From NCBI GenBank assembly GCA_016702745.1, contig JADJDJ010000002.1:930001-994000 (forward strand): DNA of 64,000 nt. The letters are read 5' to 3'. Shown here piece after piece: positions 46,963 to 55,670 of the stretch. The position numbers were made by a program, and so were the translations under genes. The notes below the pieces were generated by a model. That model saw only the letters and a list, made by a program, of their open reading frames with translations. It made no database searches and had not been told where the DNA came from. Numbering within the stretch: the first letter of the stretch is position 1; each line of letters opens with the position of its first letter. This DNA is from Chitinophagaceae bacterium. GTDB lineage: Bacteria > Bacteroidota > Bacteroidia > Chitinophagales > Chitinophagaceae.

Positions 46963-49098
46963 TTACAGTACTTTTTTGATAAAGAGCCTGACGGAATTTA
47001 TAGCCAGTACCACATCACTCAATCCCATGACCAGGGCACCGAATGTAGGCGTGAGTAAACCCAAAGCAGCTACAGGGATAGCCACGATATTATAAGCAAA
47101 GGCCCAGAAAAGATTTTGTTTGATCGTCAGGTAAGTATGCCTGCCCAGCCCCAATGCCATCGGCAGATTTTTCAAGCCATGATTCATCAGGATCACTTTG
47201 GCTGTTTGCACGGCAATCTGTGAAGCCTCATTCAGGGAAACACCAATGCTGGCTTTGGCCAGGGCAGGCGCATCATTGATGCCGTCACCCACCATGGCAG
47301 TGGGTGCTTTTGCCGTCATGGCCGCAATCTGTTGTAATTTTTGTTCCGGACTTTGTTCAGCAATCACGGTATCAATACCCAGGGTGGCGGCCAGTTCCTC
47401 GCATTTATTCCTGCGATCACCACTCAGCAGGATGGTCTGAATATTTTTACTGTGGAGATAGTTGATGACTGTTTTGGCTTCGGGCCTGATCTCATCCTTC
47501 ACATCAATCCATCCAATCAGTTCACCGTTACGGGTGATATAAACATTATGTCCGGTCTCAGTGGTCAGTCCTTCAGCAATTTTATAAGAACCTGCTGAAT
47601 AGTTGTTTCCTTCCATATCCGTGGCCTGCATGCCCAGGCCTTTTACTTCTTCAATTTTTTTCCATCTGATTTCTTCCTTTTGTTTCCAGGAATTTACAAT
47701 GGATTTGGCGATCGGATGATTGGAGTATTTTTCCAGGCTATACACTGTTTTCCTGAAAATATCCTGATCAATTGTTGAATGAAAATTTCCAATTACAAAT
47801 TGTCCGGTGGTCAGTGTTCCTGTTTTGTCGAATACCACTTGTTTGATATTCTTAAAGGTTTCAAGACTGGTGGCATCCCGGAATAATATTCCATTGCGTG
47901 CCGCCCGTCCCAATCCAACCGCAATAGCAGCAGGCGTGGCCAGTCCCATCGCACAGGGACAGGCAATTACCAATACGGCAATACTGCGCATCAGTGCCGG
48001 GGTAAAATCTTTTAAAATGATCCAGTTTGCGATCAGAGTAATAGCGGCAATACCCAAAACAGTCGGAATAAAAATGGCACTGATCCGGTCGGCCAGTAAT
48101 TGTACCGGTGGTTTTTCTCCCTGGGCCTGTTTTACCATATTGATAATACCGGATAAAACGGTATCCTTACCCACGGCGGTTACCTGGGCCTTGACGGTAC
48201 CATCCGTTACCAGACTGCCACCGATCAGTGGATCTTTTGCTTTTTTATGAACAGGTGCACTTTCGCCGGTGATGATGGCTTCGTTCACGTGCAGGTCACC
48301 CCATAGAATTTTACAGTCGATAGGTACCTGTTCTCCGCTTTTGATCAAAACCAGATCACCCACCCGAAGCAGGGTGTTTTCCACCGGAAAAATCTGCTCT
48401 TTATGTTCATCATCAAAAGCAATCATATTCGCCATCACTTTTTGTGATTTGGCGAGTTTGTTCAACTCACGTTGGGTGGAAGCAATAGATGCTTCTTCGA
48501 GGTAATTGCCCAGGAAAACCAGGGTAATAATGGTGGCAGCGGTTTCGTAGAAAAGATATTGTTCAGATTGACCTGTGAGTGATCCATATAAACTATATAC
48601 AAAGGCTGCAGTAGCTCCAATGGCAATCAACACATTCATATTGGGCATTCCGTTGCGGAGGCTTTTCCAGGCACTCTTTCCAAAAAAACTCATTCCCACG
48701 ATATAAACCGGAATGGTCAGGGCCAGTTGCACCCAATGATTCATCAACCAGTGGATATGGACCCCGGGTATCATGTGCAGCATCAGCAGGGCTGTAAAGG
48801 GAAAACAAACCCAGAATCTTTGCAGGTGGTTAGTCAGGAAGGGGAGGGAAGAACCCGCGGCATGATCATGACCATGTGATTGTACTTCGCCGCCTTTATT
48901 TACAACGGTATAACCGAGATCGCTGATTCCTTTGGTTAGCTTTTCTTCGGGAAGGGAACCGCTGGTTTCGAACAGTACATCTCCGGTGGCATAATTTACT
49001 TTTACATTCTTCAGTCCCTGTTTTTCCAGGTACTTATGAATGTTGATGGCGCAGGTATTGCAATCCATTCCTTCCACTTTCCATTGTACTTGTTCCAT
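46963..49098 (-). CDS. copA: Copper-transporting P1B-type ATPase
   Basis: A 711-residue heavy-metal P-type ATPase. One N-terminal HMA domain (WKVEGMDCNTCAIN, metal-binding Cys 13 and Cys 16) and a His-rich linker (SHGHDHAAGS) precede eight membrane segments. The transmembrane CPC site (VIACPCAMGLATPAA, about 378), phosphorylation motif DKTGTLT (about 423), HP motif (NHPIAKS), and hinge GDGINDAPALA (about 601) are all present. The CPC signature marks Cu+ or Ag+ export. It heads an abutting run with an OmpA-like gene and recQ. Confidence 0.92.
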   Translation of the reverse strand: MEQVQWKVEGMDCNTCAINIHKYLEKQGLKNVKVNYATGDVLFETSGSLPEEKLTKGISDLGYTVVNKGGEVQSHGHDHAAGSSLPFLTNHLQRFWVCFPFTALLMLHMIPGVHIHWLMNHWVQLALTIPVYIVGMSFFGKSAWKSLRNGMPNMNVLIAIGATAAFVYSLYGSLTGQSEQYLFYETAATIITLVFLGNYLEEASIASTQRELNKLAKSQKVMANMIAFDDEHKEQIFPVENTLLRVGDLVLIKSGEQVPIDCKILWGDLHVNEAIITGESAPVHKKAKDPLIGGSLVTDGTVKAQVTAVGKDTVLSGIINMVKQAQGEKPPVQLLADRISAIFIPTVLGIAAITLIANWIILKDFTPALMRSIAVLVIACPCAMGLATPAAIAVGLGRAARNGILFRDATSLETFKNIKQVVFDKTGTLTTGQFVIGNFHSTIDQDIFRKTVYSLEKYSNHPIAKSIVNSWKQKEEIRWKKIEEVKGLGMQATDMEGNNYSAGSYKIAEGLTTETGHNVYITRNGELIGWIDVKDEIRPEAKTVINYLHSKNIQTILLSGDRRNKCEELAATLGIDTVIAEQSPEQKLQQIAAMTAKAPTAMVGDGINDAPALAKASIGVSLNEASQIAVQTAKVILMNHGLKNLPMALGLGRHTYLTIKQNLFWAFAYNIVAIPVAALGLLTPTFGALVMGLSDVVLAINSVRLFIKKVL

Positions 49099-49174
49099 CC
49101 TGCAAAGTTATTAAAGCACTTGCCACATTGTTTCTGATTTCAGTAACAGTATTACAACATGGTTGCAGGCATAT

Positions 49175-49182
49175 TATCTTTG
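49175..49182 (+). promoter_or_regulatory. -7 element of tsaE
   Basis: TATCTTTG, an exact TAnnTTTG match, four bases before the tsaE ATG at 49187. Predicts a leaderless mRNA; no convincing -33 element. Confidence 0.6.
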
Positions 49183-49186
49183 TGTC

Positions 49187-49612
49187 ATGGAAAGAAACTT
49201 CACACTACAGGAAATCCGGGAACTGGCCGGGGAATGCTGGAAAGTGGTGAAAGACAGGAAGGTGATCGCCTTTCACGGGGAGATGGGAGCCGGCAAAACC
49301 ACCCTTATCCATGCACTTTGTGATGAAAAAGGAGTAAAAGATGTCGTGGGTAGCCCTACTTTCTCCCTTGTTAATGAATATAAGTATGATTGTAATGGTA
49401 CATCAAGGCCTTTGTTCCACCTGGATCTGTACCGGCTAAAGGATGAAGAAGAGGCCGTCAGGGCAGGGATGGAAGAATTGCTCTTCAGCGGGGAAATCTG
49501 TCTGGTGGAATGGCCCGAAAAAGCGCCCGGTATTTTCCCGGAAAACACGGTTCATGTGTATATCACGCTGGCAGAAGGAGGGGCAAGACGTATTAAAATC
49601 ACCGATTATTAA
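49187..49612 (+). CDS. tsaE: tRNA threonylcarbamoyladenosine biosynthesis ATPase TsaE
   Basis: TsaE is the P-loop ATPase that, with TsaB and TsaD, makes the t6A37 modification of ANN-decoding tRNAs. The 141-residue product has Walker A HGEMGAGKTTLIHAL (30-44), SPTFSLVNEY (switch), and LFHLDLYRL, with CLVEWPEKAPG at the C-terminal side. ATG at 49187 (MERNFTLQEIREL) is preferred to the frame extension upstream because it follows the -7 element and fits the family start. The next gene, ald, is in the same direction. Confidence 0.93.
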   Translation: MERNFTLQEIRELAGECWKVVKDRKVIAFHGEMGAGKTTLIHALCDEKGVKDVVGSPTFSLVNEYKYDCNGTSRPLFHLDLYRLKDEEEAVRAGMEELLFSGEICLVEWPEKAPGIFPENTVHVYITLAEGGARRIKITDY

Positions 49613-49613
49613 T

Positions 49614-49621
49614 TACATTTG
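49614..49621 (+). promoter_or_regulatory. -7 element of the alanine dehydrogenase gene
   Basis: TACATTTG, exact TAnnTTTG, immediately after the tsaE stop. A transcript from it would have a leader of about 60 bases containing the two hairpins annotated next. Confidence 0.55.
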
Positions 49622-49671
49622 GAAAGCTGAAATAATACAGCTTTCACAAACCTTACCCGGTGGAAACCGGG
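49622..49671 (+). promoter_or_regulatory. Two-hairpin leader of ald
   Basis: GAAAGCTG (49622-49629) pairs with CAGCTTTC (49638-49645); CCCGGT (49656-49661) pairs with ACCGGG (49666-49671) around a GGAA tetraloop of GNRA type. The second ends 16 bases before the ald ATG. No T tract follows. Confidence 0.5.
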
Positions 49672-49687
49672 GCCAGTAACCCGCTTC

Positions 49688-50902
49688 ATGAGTCAGCTAA
49701 AGCCGATAATCAGCACCACATTCAGTTACGAAACACTGGAAGAAACCCTGGATATCAAACCCAAAACCGAGGGTATGATGATTGGTATTCCCAAGGAAAT
49801 CGCTTTCCAGGAAAACAGGGTAGCCCTGACACCGGATGCAGTGAGTGTACTGATCAGCAATGGTCACCATGTGATGATTGAACACAATGCGGGTGAGGCT
49901 TCGCATTTCCGCGACAAAGATTACAGTGAGGCAGGCGCCAAAATTGTATATAGCCGGGAAGATGTGTACAAAGCTCCGATCCTGGTGAAGAGTGCGCCCG
50001 TGATTGAAGAAGATCTGGATTTACTGCAACAGAACCAGTTTATCATTTCCCCCATTCATTTATCTGTACTGAAATCTTCCATTCTGGAAAGGATGATGGA
50101 GAAAAGGGTCACGGCCATTTCATTTGAAAACCTGAAGGATGATAGTGAATCCTATCCCATCGTCAGAAGCATGAGTGAAATCGCAGGCAGTGCGGTGATG
50201 CTGATTGCGGCCCAATATCTCGGATCCGCCAATCATGGCAAGGGCGTTTTGCTGGGTGGTATTTCAGGTATTGCGCCCACCAAAGTCATTATTATCGGAG
50301 CCGGTATTGTGGGTGAGTATGCAGCAAGGGCCGCCCTGGCATTGGGCGCATCGGTAAAAGTGTTTGACAACAGTGTATCCAGACTGAAAAGATTACAGAA
50401 TAATATCGGACAAAGAATGTGGACCTCGGTGATTGAACCCAGGATGCTGGCCAAGCAACTCAAGACTTGTGAAGTAGCCGTAGGAGCCCTGGGCAGCGAA
50501 ACCGGCCGTACACCCATGGTGGTGACCGAGGAAATGGTGAGTAATATGCGTCCCGGCTCCGTGATTATTGATGTGAGTATTGACCGGGGTGGATGTTTTG
50601 AAACATCAGAAATCACCAGTCATGAACACCCGATCTTTATGAAGTATGGCGTGATTCATTATTGTGTACCTAATATTCCTTCCGGATTTGCGCGTACGGC
50701 TTCTCAGGCCATCAGCAATGTACTCATGCCGTTGTTACTTGAGGCCGGGGATGAAGGCGGATTTGAAAACCTGGTCTGGCACCGGCTGCATTTGCGGCAC
50801 GGTCTTTATTTATTCAAAGGGGCACTGACAGATTTTTACCTGAGCCAGCGTTTTGATTTAAAGTATACTGATCTGAATTTGCTGATTGCGAGTCAGCGGT
50901 AG
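49688..50902 (+). CDS. ald: Alanine dehydrogenase
   Basis: A 404-residue NAD-dependent alanine dehydrogenase/PNT-type enzyme: interconverts L-alanine and pyruvate plus ammonia in the cytoplasm. IGIPKEIAFQENRVALTPDAV is the family N-terminal block, preceded by about 30 residues typical of Bacteroidota homologues. VIIIGAGIVGEYAARAAL is the NAD-binding glycine motif, VIIDVSIDRGGCFETSE and HYCVPNIPSGFARTASQA are active-site segments. Full length. The 5' leader carries two hairpins. Confidence 0.93.
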   Translation: MSQLKPIISTTFSYETLEETLDIKPKTEGMMIGIPKEIAFQENRVALTPDAVSVLISNGHHVMIEHNAGEASHFRDKDYSEAGAKIVYSREDVYKAPILVKSAPVIEEDLDLLQQNQFIISPIHLSVLKSSILERMMEKRVTAISFENLKDDSESYPIVRSMSEIAGSAVMLIAAQYLGSANHGKGVLLGGISGIAPTKVIIIGAGIVGEYAARAALALGASVKVFDNSVSRLKRLQNNIGQRMWTSVIEPRMLAKQLKTCEVAVGALGSETGRTPMVVTEEMVSNMRPGSVIIDVSIDRGGCFETSEITSHEHPIFMKYGVIHYCVPNIPSGFARTASQAISNVLMPLLLEAGDEGGFENLVWHRLHLRHGLYLFKGALTDFYLSQRFDLKYTDLNLLIASQR

Positions 50903-50903
50903 G

Positions 50904-51971
50904 TTAGCGAAGAAGTTTGTCCAGCAGACTGCCCAGATTCCCTGTATGAAGGGATGTTTCCACTACCTGATAATGACTGTCCAGTAAAATTGTAAATGGT
51001 ACCGAAGATACCTTGTATTTTTTGGCCAGGCTGTTATTCCATCCATTCAACTCGGAAACCTGTTCCCATTTGAGCCCGTCTTTTTGAATGGCATCTAACC
51101 AGTCTTTTTTATTTCTGTCCAGTGAGACGCCTACAATAGAAAATCCTTTGTCTTTGTACTGGTCATATATTTTTACCAGTGATGGGTTTTGAGCACGGCA
51201 AGGCAGGCACCAGCTTGCCCAGAATTCAATCAGAATATATTTTGCATGGACATTCTTCAGTTTAAATTTTCTGTTTGCCGGGTTTTTCATTGAAAAATTT
51301 TCAAGGATAACGCCCTTTTTAAGCATTACACTTCTTTCCAGAAATTCCCTGATTTTAAGTCCGGCCTCATTATTTTGTAAGGAGTCGTTTAGCCGGTAAT
51401 AGAATTGGCTAACCGCTTCTGGTCCTAGTACTTTTTCATACAACCTGATATAGTATGGTATTACCCGGGATTCCGGAAATGCAGTAAATAAACTGTCTAT
51501 GATATTATAGTAGAAAGTAAAACGGTAAGCTTTCGAAATAGAATCTCTTTCCTGAGCTGCGGAATTGACCGGGAGATTGATGGAATAGGATCTGGGCTCG
51601 GTCATTTTATTATACAAAAATCCGTCTGTTGATCCTTTATAGGACTCGATTTTAAAAAAACTATTTCCAGATTTTGTTTTTTCTTCTTTTAGGACAAGTT
51701 TAACCGGAAAACTGTCCACCCAGAATGGATAAGAGGGAACAACATCTGTTGCTATTTGAAATGGCCCTGGTTGATTGTGTTTGCCAGAAAAGTGTAAAGT
51801 GTCATTTGCAGGGTAAGGGATGCTATCCACTGTTGTGGAACCCGGCCGGAATATTTTTATATAGTTGGCCGGGCTGATGCGTTCAAAAGAAATTGTCAAT
51901 GAAAATGGAAATTCCTGTGCCCGGGAAATCAATGAGCATAGTAAAAAGAAAATGATCATTCCTTTTTTCAT
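50904..51971 (-). CDS. TlpA-like thioredoxin-family protein (DUF4369-type N-terminal)
   Basis: A 355-residue exported protein with signal peptide MKKGMIIFFLLCSLISRAQ. The first 130 residues are beta rich, like the DUF4369 lipocalin-like domain of Bacteroidota redox proteins. A thioredoxin/AhpC-type domain follows (about 225-355) with the catalytic pair WASWCLPCRAQNP (about 253-256), GVSLDRNKKDW, and the cis-Pro region VSSVPFTILLD. It probably reduces or isomerises disulfides in the periplasm, as in cytochrome c maturation. ATG at 51971 is chosen; the upstream extension overlaps the ABC gene. Confidence 0.88.
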   Translation of the reverse strand: MKKGMIIFFLLCSLISRAQEFPFSLTISFERISPANYIKIFRPGSTTVDSIPYPANDTLHFSGKHNQPGPFQIATDVVPSYPFWVDSFPVKLVLKEEKTKSGNSFFKIESYKGSTDGFLYNKMTEPRSYSINLPVNSAAQERDSISKAYRFTFYYNIIDSLFTAFPESRVIPYYIRLYEKVLGPEAVSQFYYRLNDSLQNNEAGLKIREFLERSVMLKKGVILENFSMKNPANRKFKLKNVHAKYILIEFWASWCLPCRAQNPSLVKIYDQYKDKGFSIVGVSLDRNKKDWLDAIQKDGLKWEQVSELNGWNNSLAKKYKVSSVPFTILLDSHYQVVETSLHTGNLGSLLDKLLR

Positions 51972-51990
51972 GCTATAAATGTAAGAAGGA

Positions 51991-52611
51991 TTATTTCCAG
52001 TCGGCCATATTAATCCGCTCAGTACAAAACCCGTATTCCACTTCATCATTACTGCTCACCACCACCAGCCGGTTGGTACAATATTGCTGTATCAGTGAGT
52101 GATAAAGATTGATACCGGTGCTATCGAGATTGGTACAGGGTTCATCCAGTAATACCAGTGGCGTATCGGAGAAAATACATTGCGCCAGTTTCACCCTTTG
52201 TTTCATTCCGGAAGAATAGAAACGGCTCTGTTTATGTGTGGCTTTCTCCAGTCCAAGGATTTCAATTATACTTTGTGTGGTCACCCCGGGCAGGAAGGGT
52301 TTGAAGCCCTGGTGGAAATCCAGAAATTCTTTGGCGGTCATTTCTTCAATCAGTTCCAGGTAGGGGGCGCAGATAGAAACATGCCGGTATACATTTTCCG
52401 GAGTCAATGATTTTTGGGGAAGCGACCATTCACATTTTCCTTCATTGAGCAGGAGAGAACCGCTGATGGCCTGGAGCAGGGTACTTTTTCCGGATCCGTT
52501 AGGTCCTGTGATGGCATAGGAATGACCGGGTGATAATTGATAAGTCACATGACGGAAGATCCAGTCACGGTTATACCGTTTTCCGGCATCAGACAGGGAT
52601 ATCGTCATCAT
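51991..52611 (-). CDS. ABC transporter ATP-binding protein (CcmA-like)
   Basis: A 206-residue ABC ATPase. Walker A GPNGSGKSTLL (about 38), signature YSSGMKQRVKLAQ (about 131), and Walker B LVLLDEPCTNLD (about 152) are intact. Short length and overall pattern fit CcmA/heme exporter-type or similar stand-alone ATPases. No permease is adjacent. It overlaps lpxA by 23 bases and is followed 19 bases later by the TlpA-type gene, so the three form one transcript. The TlpA neighbour is compatible with a cytochrome-maturation link, but this is inference. Confidence 0.85.
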   Translation of the reverse strand: MMTISLSDAGKRYNRDWIFRHVTYQLSPGHSYAITGPNGSGKSTLLQAISGSLLLNEGKCEWSLPQKSLTPENVYRHVSICAPYLELIEEMTAKEFLDFHQGFKPFLPGVTTQSIIEILGLEKATHKQSRFYSSGMKQRVKLAQCIFSDTPLVLLDEPCTNLDSTGINLYHSLIQQYCTNRLVVVSSNDEVEYGFCTERINMADWK

Positions 52612-53395
52612 GGTTTCCTTTGCTAAAGCGTTTGATGATACCGCGGCCGCTCTCTCTTACAAAAGTCACAATTTCATCTCTTTCGTCTGTAGCGGGCATT
52701 TCTTCTTCAATATATTCAATCGCCTGACTGGTATTCATCCCTTTATTATAAAGGGTGCGGTAGATATCGAGGATATGATTGATGCGTTCAACGCTAAAGC
52801 CCCGGCGTTTTAATCCGATCGAATTCACCCCGGCATAGCTCAGCGGGTTGCGTCCGGCCTTGATATAGGGAGGAACATCCTTGCTCACCAGTGAACCACC
52901 GGCGATAAAAGAATGGGCCCCGATTTTTACAAACTGGTGTACAGCACACATACCGGCCAGGATGGACCATTCACCAATGATTACGTGTCCGGCGACCTGT
53001 GTGTTATTGCTCACAATTACATTATCGCCTACAATACAATCGTGTGCAAAATGCGAGTAAGCCATGATCAGGCAGTTCTTGCCGATCACGGTTTTTTCCC
53101 GGTCAGCTGTTCCGCGGTTGACGGTCACAAATTCACGGATGGTGGTGTTATCGCCGATTTCTACGTTGGAATATTCTCCATGGTATTTGAGATCCTGCGG
53201 AATGGCAGCGATGACGGCGCCTGGAAAAATCCGGCAGTTCTTGCCGATCCGGGCTCCTTCCATGATGGTAACGTTAGATCCGATCCAGGTACCATCACCG
53301 ATCTCCACATCCTGGTGGATCACGGTAAAAGGATCCACTTTTACGTTGGTAGCCAGACGTGCATTTGGATGAATATATGTATGTGGATGGATCAT
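52589..53395 (-). CDS. lpxA: UDP-N-acetylglucosamine O-acyltransferase
   Basis: LpxA adds the first acyl chain of lipid A to UDP-GlcNAc. The 268-residue protein is built of hexapeptide repeats (left-handed beta helix, about 1-190) with the catalytic His in YSHFAHDCIVGDNVIVSN, GGSLVSKDVPPYIKAGRNP and a C-terminal helical region (RRGFSVERINHILDIYRTLY). Full length. It is the first gene of lpxA-ABC-tlpA; the downstream ABC gene starts inside its last 23 bases. Confidence 0.94.
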   Translation of the reverse strand: MIHPHTYIHPNARLATNVKVDPFTVIHQDVEIGDGTWIGSNVTIMEGARIGKNCRIFPGAVIAAIPQDLKYHGEYSNVEIGDNTTIREFVTVNRGTADREKTVIGKNCLIMAYSHFAHDCIVGDNVIVSNNTQVAGHVIIGEWSILAGMCAVHQFVKIGAHSFIAGGSLVSKDVPPYIKAGRNPLSYAGVNSIGLKRRGFSVERINHILDIYRTLYNKGMNTSQAIEYIEEEMPATDERDEIVTFVRESGRGIIKRFSKGNHDDDIPV

Positions 53396-53567
53396 AAATA
53401 ATTGAGCGGGTTTTCACTCCTTCAATACTGAAAATAGCCAAATTTCGGGAGCAGGCAAAGTTAGCCTTTCACTTCAAAAGCGGAATTTTTTTTATCGCAT
53501 GACCTGTTAAAAATCAGCCCGGAGCATGATATTTGATGTTGAACCATTGAAATTGCCGGAAAAATCG

Positions 53568-53575
53568 TAAATTTG
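53568..53575 (+). promoter_or_regulatory. -7 element of the AraC-family gene
   Basis: TAAATTTG, an exact match, eight bases before the ATG at 53584. A TTG at 53547-53549 lies 18 bases upstream. Confidence 0.6.
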
Positions 53576-53583
53576 TCAGATTA

Positions 53584-54285
53584 ATGTTTAACCCGCCGGA
53601 TATATTATCATTGGTGCAGCACCAGCCCCTGATGCAGGGTGATTTGCAAATGCTGCAACAACGGCAGCAGCAGATTCCCGGATCGGTTCAGTATTCTATT
53701 TACCGCTACCGCCGCAATCCCCAGTGGAGTATGGAGGATACCGGTATGCTGGTTTATCATTATAATTCTTCGGTACCCAAAGAGAATTACCTGGAATTCC
53801 GTTTTTGTGTCAGCGGCAATGTGTACTGTCGCAAGAAGGATACAGAATGTGATATGTGCCAGTTCAGTGCTTCCAAAACCTGTATGGAAAGGGTGGACAG
53901 TGTGGATGCCGTGCTGCTGGGTGAAAAGCAGATTGATGTGATCAATTGTAAGTTCCTGGCCAACGAAGCAGACCGGGAAAAAATTATCAAAGCCCGTGAG
54001 ATCCTCGTGCAGCATATTGGTGAACCCATCACGATCAAAGAACTCAGCCGTAAAGTAGCCATCAATGAATGCTACCTGAAAAAAGGGTTTAAAGAATTGT
54101 TTGGTACGACTGTTTTTGATTTCTACCAGAGTCAGCGGATGGAGCATGCGAAATACCTTTTATATGAAAAAGGTCTCAGCGTAACGGAAGTCTCCATGCT
54201 CCTGGGCTATTCGTCCATTTCCCATTTCTCTACTGCTTTTAAAAAGCACACGGGTTTAAAACCTTGTGAATTGCTCTTCAGATAA
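53584..54285 (+). CDS. AraC family transcriptional regulator with N-terminal cysteine cluster
   Basis: A 233-residue regulator. The C-terminal 100 residues form the two helix-turn-helix AraC domain (ITIKELSRKVAINECYLKKGFKELFG, SVTEVSMLLGYSSISHFSTAFKKHTGLKP). The N-terminal domain contains Cys 75, 82, 89, 92 and 100, with the C-x2-C at 89/92 and a cysteine eight residues later. That arrangement could hold an Fe-S cluster, zinc or haem, or act as a thiol switch; this is inference. It is divergent from lpxA and directly upstream of the redox/metal island that it probably controls. Confidence 0.85.
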   Translation: MFNPPDILSLVQHQPLMQGDLQMLQQRQQQIPGSVQYSIYRYRRNPQWSMEDTGMLVYHYNSSVPKENYLEFRFCVSGNVYCRKKDTECDMCQFSASKTCMERVDSVDAVLLGEKQIDVINCKFLANEADREKIIKAREILVQHIGEPITIKELSRKVAINECYLKKGFKELFGTTVFDFYQSQRMEHAKYLLYEKGLSVTEVSMLLGYSSISHFSTAFKKHTGLKPCELLFR

Positions 54286-54298
54286 TCCGGTCTTTGTA

Positions 54299-54312
54299 TT
54301 GATCAGCGTCAA
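54299..54312. promoter_or_regulatory. FNR/CRP-like palindrome
   Basis: TTGAT-CAGC-GTCAA differs from TTGAT-N4-ATCAA at one position. It lies about 115 bases before the next gene, in the spacer after the AraC-type gene. Confidence 0.45.
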
Positions 54313-54427
54313 TATTCTATTCCAAATACCGGACTTTTTCTGTTAAATGTCCCATTTACATACAATATTCTGCTGGTGACCAATGTTACATATCACATGG
54401 CATCATTTTTGAATATTTATTGAATCA

Positions 54428-54805
54428 ATGAAAAAGGCACTGATCATCATTCTGATGGGTATTCACCTGGCCGGTAATACCGAAATAGGCCAATTACTCA
54501 GGTTACCTGAGTTGATTACCCATTATTTTCAGCACCATCGCCAAAACGAAGACATCAGTTTTCTGGAATTTATCGCCCAGCATTACGGTGGCGATGATGG
54601 TTCCAATGCTGATGATGAATACGACAGTCAATTGCCATGTCACAACCTCAATCACAACACGATATCCCTTGTGTTTTCCCCCATGATTGCAGATATTCAG
54701 ATTGATGGTAAACTCTATCAGCCTGAAACGGATTTCTCTACCCGTTTAGAAGTCAATACTTCTGCCAGACATGTCCTGATGATCTTACAGCCCCCACGGG
54801 CCTGA
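54428..54805 (+). CDS. Small exported His/Asp-rich protein
   Basis: A 125-residue protein with an N-terminal hydrophobic segment (MKKALIIILMGIHLAG). The middle is rich in potential metal ligands: ITHYFQHHRQNED, then QHYGGDDGSNADDEYDSQLPCHNLNH. The C-terminus is a short beta-rich part. Similar uncharacterised proteins are, to my recollection, found beside metal-efflux and TonB genes in Bacteroidota; a periplasmic metal-binding role is inferred, not shown. It precedes two haem-binding lipoprotein genes. Confidence 0.65.
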   Translation: MKKALIIILMGIHLAGNTEIGQLLRLPELITHYFQHHRQNEDISFLEFIAQHYGGDDGSNADDEYDSQLPCHNLNHNTISLVFSPMIADIQIDGKLYQPETDFSTRLEVNTSARHVLMILQPPRA

Positions 54806-54933
54806 CGATTTCTCCCCTTCTATAAGAATATGACGCCAGGGTTAATAACCTGTTGCGGACTTATTACTATTAAGTGATTTGGTTGAAAAGACCAGACCTG
54901 GATTATTCTATTCATTCACTAAAACCAACCTGT

Positions 54934-55660
54934 ATGAAAAAAACTTATTATTTATCCATTATCAGTGATGCTGGTAGTGATCACCCTTTTACTAGCCTGT
55001 AAACATGAATTGCCGCTTCCCATACCGGGAACAGGAGGCACAGGCGGTACGGGTGGAGGAGGGGGAACCCCACCTCCGGTAAATACCTGTAGCCCTGATT
55101 CAGTCTATTTTGTCAACCAGATATTACCCATTATTTCTTCTAATTGTACCATGAGTGGTTGTCATGATAATATTTCACATGCGGATGGGATTAACCTTAC
55201 TACTTACACTCAAATTGTCCGTTATGTAAGAGTGGGGGATGCGGCCAACAGCAAATTGTATAAGTCCATTATCAAAACAAACGGAGACAGGATGCCACCT
55301 CCTCCGATGGCTCCGCTGACTGCAGCACAAAAGACACTGATTCAGAAATGGATCAATCAGGGGGCAAAAAATAACAGCTGTATTGGTTCCTGTGATACAA
55401 CCGTATTTACCTATAGCGGGGCGGTAAAACCAATCATGGATGCCAAATTTTCAGGTTGTCATAACCCGTGTAACCTTGGTCGTAATATCGATGTGTCCAC
55501 TTATAATGCAATTAAAGTAGTAGCACTCAACGGTAAGTTATATGGCTCGGTAGCCCATACGGCAGGATATTCTCCGATGCCCAAGAATGCAGCCAAATTA
55601 TCTGATTGTGAAATCAGGCAAATCCAGAAATGGATCAGCGCAGGAGTATTGAACAATTAA
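54934..55660 (+). CDS. Haem-binding lipoprotein with CX4CH-type sites; signal-peptide frameshift
   Basis: The main frame (open from a GTG at 54965) encodes ITLLLACKHELPLPIPG, a lipobox, but the signal before it is short. An ATG at 54934 followed by a run of seven A (54937-54943) is one frame off; with one A fewer it reads MKKLIIYPLSVMLVVITLLLAC, a complete lipoprotein signal. After a Gly/Pro linker come two related domains of the planctomycete-type cytochrome C (PSCyt) kind: the first has NCTMSGCHDN (CX4CH), the second FSGCHNPC, which lacks the first cysteine. Each ends with an IQKWI motif. Probably a surface or periplasmic redox protein, but haem attachment is unproven. Confidence 0.75.
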
Positions 55661-55670
55661 ATCAAGCAAC

